A DNA stretch of 64,000 nucleotides from Rostrohypoxylon terebratum (Eukaryota > Ascomycota > Sordariomycetes > Xylariales > Hypoxylaceae), in assembly GCA_022497145.1 (NCBI GenBank), contig MU385959.1:37354-101353 (forward strand), in the 5' to 3' direction. Of this stretch, positions 57,037 through 64,000 are shown one piece after another. Numbering within the stretch: the stretch's first letter is position 1; each line of letters begins with the position of its first letter. Below the pieces are notes generated by a model, which was not told the origin of the DNA, did no database searches, and worked only from the letters and a program-made list of their open reading frames with translations. The translations under genes were made by a program, and so were the position numbers.

Positions 57037-58385
57037 CACCCCACTCCACACTTCTTACACGCACGATGAAATATATTCGGGCATACTTGGGACGAACATG
57101 TTATTCACCAACCTAACCGAAGAAAGGGATGCATAAGCGCACTAGGAATAAACGATGGGACATTGCTGCGAAGCTGACAGGGAAGTATTTCTTGGGATTA
57201 CACCGGGTTTGCACAGAGAAAACGGGGACACTGTCATAAAATCGCATCTTTGCATATATCACGCTGTATTATACACCTCTGCATGCATCTAACACCTGAA
57301 CTGGAATGAAACGGCCAACACCCTTCCCAATTTCAAGTGATAGCTTGGGCGTGTGATTTATGTTAATCAGGTATTCACGATCGGGATTCGCTCGGGCTTC
57401 AGAGCTGAAGAACTAAGATCAGTCCTTGGCTCCTCCTTTCGGCACGACATTCGCGGGATGCTGACATGTCTTCGGAGATAGCCATTCAATTTCAGCTTCA
57501 AAGTGCCAAGATACCGATTGAAATCTCGTGAGTGGACAGAATGCCGAGTTTTTACGACGGTAGTTGGTTTACAAAGCTGACAAAGCACTACTGCTACTAT
57601 ATTAGGAAATATATACATACGATACAACCTATGATCAGCTTCTAATCCCATTAATAAGAGAAGTGTAGGTTCCAGAAAGCTTCCACGTCGATAAGACTAT
57701 AATCTCACCTTCACATAGACCGGGCTATAGTTTTATGTCCTATTGATCTGATAGGTTATCGTAGAGTAGGACTTAAGCTTAATCAAACCGTATTAGTGTG
57801 ACGTTGGTCACGTCTTGTTATACTAACATGCATCACTTCCAGGATAAAGTAGCCCATGGATAATACATCGAACATGAATGGTCAGCCCTACTTTGACGGA
57901 GAAGATATCCACTTACCTGAAGACCCATTGATCGTCATAGGTGTCTAAGACAAGACGTGTTTAGACTCGTACTAGAGAAGGTATCGTAGGGAGCTCAAGC
58001 AAGGGGTTCCGCTAGTCCACGCGGAACCACCCAAATGGCCATGATCGCAGTATGGAGGTCGAGATACATAATTAGAATTGATCCTCGTGGATACATGGAT
58101 CATACGTACCTATATAAAGGTAGCATTGCAACTCTATACTCGTTCACAGCCGCTTCTGCCATTTGCTACCCATAACACCGGGTAAGTGAAAGGCTATCAC
58201 AGCCGACTGCTTTCCACAGGAAGAGGTATCCCCATTCTCACCCCGGAAGCACTATTATTCCACTATTCCCGTAGTCCGAGTTGACTCTATGCTACGCGTC
58301 CTTTTTAACTGAAAGATCTATATTACTCACTTTCAGAAACTTCTCTACCGGACTCGGAAAGAAATTTGAACTGTAATCAACTCGC
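57037..58385. other. intergenic region
   Basis: Between RIB3 and the P450. The right end has a strong TATATAAAGG at 58111-58120. A 94-codon minus-strand frame (57651-57367) has no recognisable domain. Otherwise no feature is seen. Confidence 0.5.
58111..58120 (+). promoter_or_regulatory. TATA box of the P450 gene
   Basis: TATATAAAGG about 265 bp upstream of the P450 ATG. The distance implies a long 5' UTR or an unannotated 5' intron. Confidence 0.5.
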
Positions 58386-60234
58386 ATGGTTCTGGACACT
58401 ATGGCTTCTATACTGTCGCATCCCTATCTGTTTCTGGGGGCATATGTCTCATTGCTCCCAATATCGTTGCTTATATATCGCTTATACCTACACCCACTCG
58501 CGAAGATCCCAGGCCCCAGACTCGCCGCTATCACGAGTCTATGGTATGTGTATCAAGTCAGGAAAGGATGCAGTAAGTACCTAGATTCTTATTACTCGAA
58601 TAATTACCCAGGAAACGCTTGAAACTCTGGAGTCTTAGAAATGTATTAAATGTCAGTTGTTAACTACCCTTTCTACCATAGTGACGGTCTTGTACAAGGA
58701 CTTGCACAAGAAATACGGACCTGTTGTTCGAATAAGTCCTAACGACGTCTCCTTCGATTCCAAGGAGGCCTTTCAAGCGATTTATAGTACGTCTTCCTTG
58801 CAACACAGGGACATATTGGCGATCATATCTGACACTTGAGTTAATAGCGGGAAGTCAATACATTGAGAAGGGTGACTTCTATTGTGAGCCCCACTTATCG
58901 ACCCCTTTACGGAAATGATAATTAATGTCGAATAGGGGCTATGAGTAACAATCCAGGTAGAATTGACTGGCTTTTCCGGCGACATCAAGGTGATGCCTTC
59001 GCCTTCAACGGCGAGCTAGACATTCAGCGCTATAGGAGTCATAGAAAGAACATCGGCACGACATACTCCACCTCGTCCCTCAAGAAGTACAGCGATCGCC
59101 TAGACGAGGTTATGGATCGTTTCATCGCCAAGCTGAAGACGCGAGAAGGAGAAGTTTTGGACCTTGTCGATTGGGTACATTTCGCCGTCGTCGAATGTCT
59201 TGGCGCTATCACTCTGAACTGGTCCCCTGGGTTCATCGAGGATGAGAGCGACCATGGCTTTCTTGCCAAGAGTATCAAGCAATGGAGGCAGGTGACTGCT
59301 TTCGGTTCATTACAGCCATGGCTCCTCGTCGCTCAAAAGTGGCCCTTACTACGGAACAGGATTGCGAAGATATTCGGCGTGGAAATCACGTTTCCAACTG
59401 GTTATGTTCCTTTCGAGCCAGTACGTAGCCCCCCACCCCCTTAGAAGCAACACGTACCAACGCACCCTATAGCGAACAATAGAAATTATCAAAGACCGCA
59501 CCGCAGCCTTCGTCTCATCCGAAAAGCAACCTCCCGCAGAAAACACAGAAGCCGCCCCGGACATGCTCTCCGAGCTCCTAGCCGCCACAACCAAAAAGCC
59601 CAACTGGAAAACCCACTACGCCTCCACCATGGCCTCCTTCAACTTCGTCGCGGGCCACGAGACCACAACCTCCATCGCCGCCTCCGCGCTCGTCTGCATC
59701 AGCACCTGCCCCACCATCAAATCCAAGGTCCAAGCCGAGCTCGCCGAACACACCGCTCCCGACGGCGGGAAGCTGGATTACGACAAGTGTACGTACACGC
59801 AGGCCGCGGTGAGGGAAACCCTGCGTCTGCACCCCGTGACCGCGCTCGCGCTGTGGCGCAAGGTGCCCGCGGGGCGGCCGCTGGCGCTGCACGGGTTCGT
59901 CTTCCCGCCCGGCACCAACGTCGGCGTCAGCGTGCCCGCGCTGCACGCGAACCCGGCTGTCTTCGGCGCGGACGCCGGCGCGTACAGGCCGGAGCGCTGG
60001 ATTGAGAGTCCGGAGGCTTGGCGACATCTCGACCGCGTTAGCCTTGCGTGGGGAGGTGGCGCGCACACGTGTCCCGGCCGCAACTTGGCGGAGTTGTTGC
60101 TTGGGAAGGTGGTGGGACGGGTGTTGAGGGAGTTTGAGGTCGAGGTGGTGGAGATGCCGGATTTGGGGGAGATGCGGAGTTTTACGTATATTGCGATTAT
60201 GACGGGGGTGAAGGCACGGTTTTGGGGGAGGTAG
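58386..60234 (+). CDS. cytochrome P450 monooxygenase
   Basis: Endoplasmic-reticulum, heme-thiolate monooxygenase. Five exons (58386-58572, 58682-58786, 58848-58883, 58936-59420, 59473-60234) give 524 residues, normal for fungal P450s. Exon 3 is only 36 bp. I include it because it joins IYTGSQYIEKGDFYWAMSNN without a stop, and each junction keeps phase. The N-terminal anchor is YLFLGAYVSLLPISLLIYRLY followed by the Pro-rich hinge HPLAKIPGPRLAA. Catalytic motifs are AGHETTTSIAAS (I helix), the ExxR in ETLRLHPVTAL, YRPERW and WGGGAHTCPGRNLAE, whose Cys ligates heme. The overall pattern fits the benzoate-hydroxylase/pisatin-demethylase-like fungal group; the substrate is unknown. Exon 5 turns very GC-rich from about 59580 to 60000. 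Confidence 0.92.
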
Positions 60235-60454
60235 GGGGGAGGCTTAGGTACGGTGGTGGTGGTGGTGGTGATGATTGATTGACAAGGGGTATTATTGCCA
60301 CTGGAGAAGGTTTGGTCTACGGGGGTATGGTTATCTTGATGATATTATAGACATGCGCGTTTTGTATGGAACATCACACAGCTAGGCGTGGTCCCCTACT
60401 ACTACCTAAGTGCACACATAATACCAGTTCCGTGTCCCGTTATCCCAGTACCCT

Positions 60455-61518
60455 CTAGACGTTTCGGCCGACATTTTCCATCGCGGCAGGAAGCTTCTCC
60501 AAGGGCACACTTCTGAGGTAGTCTTCCCAAGTCACAGGTTTCACCTGGGGATATTTGTCATTGTCAAGCTGTGGCCCGCAATAAGACAATCCCTTGACCA
60601 TGAAGTAGTGGTAGTATCTATAATACTGTGAGTTGAAGACTGGGTGCGAATGGGAGGATTCTCTACTAACAAAAATAGGTACGAGAAGATGTTCCTCGGG
60701 TCCTTTTCTCGCTGTCCGGTCATAAGCTTGAGTAAATTGTCATGAGAGCCTTGGCGCTCAACCTTAGGCTTCACGCCGTAGACTCGTTCGAATGAAGCGG
60801 CAATCTCTTTGAAGGTAGACCGCCCTCCAACAACTATAGGATACCTGTAAGCTTCTGCCCGCTATCAAGGCAAATATATGGGTACGAAATAAACACGCAG
60901 AGGTAACTCACGTCTGATAACTCCGACGGCGTTCTTGTCTAAGCAGACAGCAGCCGTGTACTCCGCCGCATTCAGGTAAGTTGTCCCTTCCCAAACCTCA
61001 TCGCCTGTACCCCAATACTTGAATGTCATGGTAGCAGCATCATAGTTGAGGAAATGGGAGGCGAAGAACCCCTCGGAGAACATGCCAACTAGGATATGCA
61101 CGCCCTTGACCTTGTCCTGCGCATCCAGGTATGCCTTGACTTTAATCATAGGGTCTTTGGCGAACAACTCCCCGGGCTTCAGTTTAGTGTAATCTAAACA
61201 CCAGTCCGAGGCAACATAGCGTGGAACGCCTTCGGCGGCGCAGGCATCGATGAGGATTTTCTGTCCCTCGAACATCAATTTCGGGTCGCCGAGGTAGCAG
61301 CAGACCACGACATCGCAGCCGGCTCCGAAGGATCGGAGGGCCGGTTCGTCGTAGGCGTCACCCTTCACAAGCGATACCCTGGAAGCGAGTGATTGAGGAA
61401 CTTTGGCAGGGTCGCGGCAGTATCCCTTAACGGTGACATTGGGGCTCTTTAGAAGGATTGAAGCAAGCTCGCGAGCGAACTTTCCAGTGATTCCAGCGAT
61501 ACCGACTGTGACAGACAT
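60455..61518 (-). CDS. NmrA-like / isoflavone-reductase-type NAD(P)-binding protein
   Basis: Atypical short-chain dehydrogenase of the NmrA/PCBER group: NADPH-dependent reductases or redox-sensing regulators in the cytosol. Three exons (61518-60912, 60854-60671, 60617-60455) give 317 residues, typical of the group. The N-terminus has the glycine motif GIAGITGKFARELASILL, then VKGYCRDPAKVP and GAGCDVVVCCYLGDP. A KVKAYL segment lies where relatives carry the active-site Lys. The substrate/C-terminal part includes VVGGRSTFKEIAASFERVYG. The introns were chosen so that GVIRQAYRYPIVVGGR and SYLFLYYHYFMVKG read through. Convergent with the P450, only 220 bp between stops, so they are neighbours but not co-transcribed. 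Confidence 0.85.
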
Positions 61519-62114
61519 TGCGAGGTTGAGTTATTTGATGTAGAGCGAATGTTGAATTGATTTACCGCTAGAAATGACGTGTCATTTGACTTTTTGCATC
61601 ATATATGCATATGAATCCCTTGTATACTTATATACAAGCTCCTGAGACCCCTAACGCCGACACGGCACGCACCGACGCGCGCGATGCCTTCATGACGTAC
61701 CACCAAGTTAGGTACTTACTCCAAACTTCGACCGCTTCCAATTTAGTAATTCAGATTGTCGATATTAGGTACCTAGGTAATTTCATGACCTATGCTTTTT
61801 GTTAGAGGCAGTAGCGCACGTGTGCTTATGAATATTTTTGACCAGATTAGAAAAGGGGAAATAAAGCTGCTTACGTCCCTAAGTCACCTGAAAGCGGGAT
61901 GCCTTACTACTGAGATGTACCCATAGAAATCCTATATGAACAATACATGATACAACCAAGGGTTCGTTTTACTTCCTGCAGCCGATAATTTACACCGTCA
62001 TCCAATGAATGGGTACGAGAGGTCGATCGGAAAGGGATCAACGCCCGCGCGGCTAGTTACATGAAATGATGAGCTCATAAAAGCGCCGCTCTTGGGTACA
62101 TATGCCCTTTGCTT
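61519..62114. other. intergenic region
   Basis: Upstream of the NmrA-like gene and beyond the 3' end of the PNP fragment. ACCTAGGT lies at 61771-61778. No gene is seen. Confidence 0.5.
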
Positions 62115-62959
62115 TTAACTAATGGTCTGATTACCGCCAATCGAGATACTCCCAGAGCCTATATTCTGGTTACCTTTGCCGCTGAATACGATATTATCTC
62201 TACTAGACCTAGCCCGACCAGCGCCACGGAAGCTAGACCGCTTGTTCCTCCCATAATTTCCAGAGTCTGAATCGGAACTCGAGTCCGTTAATTCCCTTGC
62301 GCGACGTTTGCTTCGTCCTGTTCACAGTGTCAACGATTCAGGCCATTTTTTTGATTAGAAGTATACGTGAGGGGTATCTTACGCCGGTCACCTCGCTGAT
62401 CAGGCTGCGGCTTTGGGGGGATCTGAGCCAAGACGGCTTTAGCGTACGCTGCCGCCATAGCTGCGGCATACGGCTGCCATTCCTTGTTCTTGTGCTTATC
62501 CCCGTAATCACAGGCAGCCCTGATCACACCAACGGGAATTCGATTCATAGTCCCCGCCGCTTCCATCTCTAGGCCAATGATGTCGTACTTATCTCTCAAT
62601 TCATCCCGCCTTGCGGCGTTCTTCATGAGTTTGTCGCCTGAGCCTATGGTACCGTACCATACGAGAGTGCGTTGGGAATCGGGACGTGGGAGCCTCTCCA
62701 CAAGGACTTCGGTTCCGTTATCGTCTCGATAGAGTCTATCATTCTCTTGTCCCGGGTCCGTGAAGGTTCCGTTTGAATGCCTTTTATCTTTCATAGCCTC
62801 ATAATATGGAAGAAACAACTCGGAGTCATTTGGTGAATTCAGTTTGATACTTCCGATTGCGGATCTTACCACAGGTTCTGTCTCGGCTAGTGTCACGGCT
62901 AGGATCAGAACCGACTCCAAGGTACCGGCAGAAATAGCTCTATAGACGAAGATTCTAAG
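62115..62959 (-). pseudogene. 5'-truncated PNP_UDP-type nucleoside phosphorylase module with C-terminal amyloid-like motif
   Basis: C-terminal half of a PNP/UDP-phosphorylase-superfamily domain of the kind that occurs as the N-terminal effector of fungal NLR proteins and as stand-alone effectors. The readable part starts at YRAISAG and includes FADPGQ-like TDPGQENDRLY, TLVWYGTIGSGDKLMKN, YDIIGLEMEAAGTMNRIP (the MEAAG Glu sits in the nucleoside site) and IRAACDYGDKHKNKEWQPYA. A 65-bp intron (62382-62318, GTAAGA...GAACAG) then joins a linker RSKRRARELTDSSSDSDSG and a final G/N/Q/S/I pseudo-repeat FSGKGNQNIGSGSISIGGNQ (within 62198-62115). Intron and frame fit exactly. The N-terminal half, with the first phosphorylase strands, is absent. 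An in-frame stop precedes the homology and no ATG occurs before the domain, so I treat the gene as truncated. A tiny upstream exon with a 32-bp intron is conceivable but unlikely. Confidence 0.6.
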
Positions 62960-63027
62960 CTGAGGAGGGAAAAGAGGCTATCTACGTCTACAGGAAGCGG
63001 GAGCATTTTATACATGATGGCTGGTGG

Positions 63028-63052
63028 TCTAGAAGCTTGTAGAGCTTCTAGA
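63028..63052. repeat. 10-bp perfect inverted repeat at the PNP/ankyrin junction
   Basis: TCTAGAAGCT, a 5-bp loop, AGCTTCTAGA. It is followed by two direct copies of CTGTAGCCTA (63056-63065 and 63070-63079) and a second smaller hairpin (TGTAGC...GCTACA, 63071-63088). This compact palindromic cluster lies exactly between the divergent PNP and ankyrin fragments. Confidence 0.8.
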
Positions 63053-63100
63053 AAACTGTAGCCTAAGATCTGTAGCCTAGAAGCTACAAAGCAGTCTTAG

Positions 63101-63484
63101 GTTGAAGGGAGATGTACAAAGACTGCAGCATCTCTCTTAACAGCTGTAGATCGAACAAAGATTGCCACAGCTCGTCACAGGGGTCACCCTAAGTCGAATC
63201 CTCCATTACATGGTGTAGCAAAAAGGGAAAGCGAGTCTATTATTCGCTTATTGATCGAACACGGCGCCAATGTCAATGAGCGAGATAGTAAAGGTAGAAC
63301 GGCATTGATAACCGTAGTGGTGTATGGATTTGATGTCTGCTGCCGAAAAAGTATAGTGCGCCTTCTACTAGATTCAGGCGCTGATGCTACAGTCCGATAC
63401 AATGATATGGGCTTACTGACGATAGCATCATTGTGTGATGACGGGCTTAAAGAACTGTTGCAATATCATGGCGCTACTCTCTAA
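63101..63484 (+). pseudogene. ankyrin-repeat fragment
   Basis: Open frame without an ATG for most of its length. It encodes about two to three ankyrin repeats: NPPLHGVAKRESESIIRLLI, EHGANVNERDSKGRTALITV and SIVRLLLDSGADATVRYN, then an imperfect last repeat ending LLQYHGATL and a stop at 63482-63484. Upstream, a different frame holds another repeat-like piece (LKGDVQRLQHLS), which suggests a frameshift near 63130. A TAG lies directly before 63101. Ankyrin repeats are common C-terminal parts of fungal NLR proteins, and the fragment faces away from the PNP fragment 140 bp to the left. I read it as a relic rather than an expressed gene. Confidence 0.65.
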
Positions 63485-64000
63485 TTATGTTAGGTAAGAG
63501 TATTATTCATGGGAATCAATAGTTAGATAGAGATCTTTTCCAGGGCTGTCTAAATGATCAGGGGTGAGTTTCAAGAAGTTCTAGAAGTACCTATCGGTAG
63601 CTAGCCCTAGGGCAAGTTAGAAGCGCCGCTCCAAATAATGGCCATATATGAAAGAGCAAACAAGTATACGATATTGGGTTACGGAAAGGGGTTTATGAAC
63701 GAATTATCTGTGTAGATCTATTACTAAAGGTTTGAAATAGCCTCCGCAAAACCCGCTATTCACGACGTAAACCTGAAGGCTAGGAAAAGACTCTGTTGTT
63801 GCGCAAAAAGCTCCAAGTTACCTTGCACTTTGGGACGTAGTATGTATGGGAATCCCCCTTTGTCCAGATATCTATCTAAGGATGCTTCGCCAAGCAACTC
63901 CTGTTACACGGGGACTGGATGCCAAGATACAGTTGGCAGCCAGGTCGCATACAGGTCAGGCAGGAATCCTGCAAAGAGGTTATCATCACTTATTATTGGA
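63485..64000. other. window end, no gene seen
   Basis: No recognisable coding sequence beyond the ankyrin stop. A gene may continue outside the window, but nothing supports one here. Confidence 0.5.

Noticed and set aside
57367..57651. 94-codon minus-strand frame
   Set aside because: No domain, and no support from introns or neighbours.

Overview
The window is nuclear DNA of a filamentous ascomycete (Pezizomycotina, most likely Sordariomycetes; the class is an inference). The evidence is many short introns (about 50-155 bp) with GTAAGT/GTGAGT-type donors, a HET-domain gene, PNP and ankyrin fragments of the kind found in fungal NLR proteins, a GH47 secreted mannosidase, and orthologues of core fungal genes (Sec3, Rad10/ERCC1, Coq3, Rib3, Fbp1). 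I resolved 21 protein-coding genes and three broken genes. Exon joins were made by hand so that each gene gives one open frame divisible by three. No tRNA, rRNA, CRISPR array or intact transposon was found.

Layout. 0-3.7 kb is gene-free. 3.7-5.8 kb: MFS sugar transporter (-). 7.5-9.2 kb: mitochondrial hydroxyacid-oxoacid transhydrogenase (-). 10.1-11.4 kb: P1-family (DmpA-like) peptidase (+). 12.1-16.4 kb: exocyst Sec3 (+). 18.0-19.1 kb: short-chain dehydrogenase with a mitochondrial-type leader (+). 20.2-21.9 kb: YtcJ-like amidohydrolase (+). 22.4-23.3 kb: unknown protein (-). 24.3-25.5 kb: DUF1295 membrane reductase-like protein (+). 25.7-26.9 kb: fructose-1,6-bisphosphatase (-). 27-30 kb is gene-poor and carries a G-rich tandem repeat. 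30.0-32.0 kb: secreted S10 carboxypeptidase (-). 33.0-34.8 kb: unknown protein (+). 35.0-39.1 kb: a divergent pair of flavin amine/amino-acid oxidases. 39-42 kb is gene-poor. 42.3-44.2 kb: HET protein (+). 45.0-46.7 kb: GH47 mannosidase (-). 49.5-50.8 kb: Rad10/ERCC1 (-). 51.3-53.2 kb: membrane spermidine-synthase-like protein (+). 53.6-54.5 kb: decayed LYC1-like acetyltransferase. 54.6-57.0 kb: COQ3 (-) and RIB3 (+), head to head. 58.4-61.5 kb: P450 (+) and NmrA-like reductase (-), convergent. 62.1-63.5 kb: fragments of NLR-type proteins, namely a 5'-truncated PNP/nucleosidase module (-) and an ankyrin fragment (+).

Most genes are housekeeping or ordinary accessory metabolism, and I see no biosynthetic cluster with a backbone enzyme. 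The most interesting spot is the right end. The truncated PNP_UDP-type domain there is followed, after one clean intron, by a basic/Ser-rich linker and a C-terminal G/N/Q/S/I pseudo-repeat. This looks like the amyloid-signalling motifs that fungal NLR receptors use to activate effector proteins.

Other structure not explained by the genes: the palindrome ACCTAGGT occurs at least 15 times, almost always between genes and often just after stop codons. The 3' parts of several genes become abruptly GC-rich. Two G-rich arrays could form G-quadruplexes.
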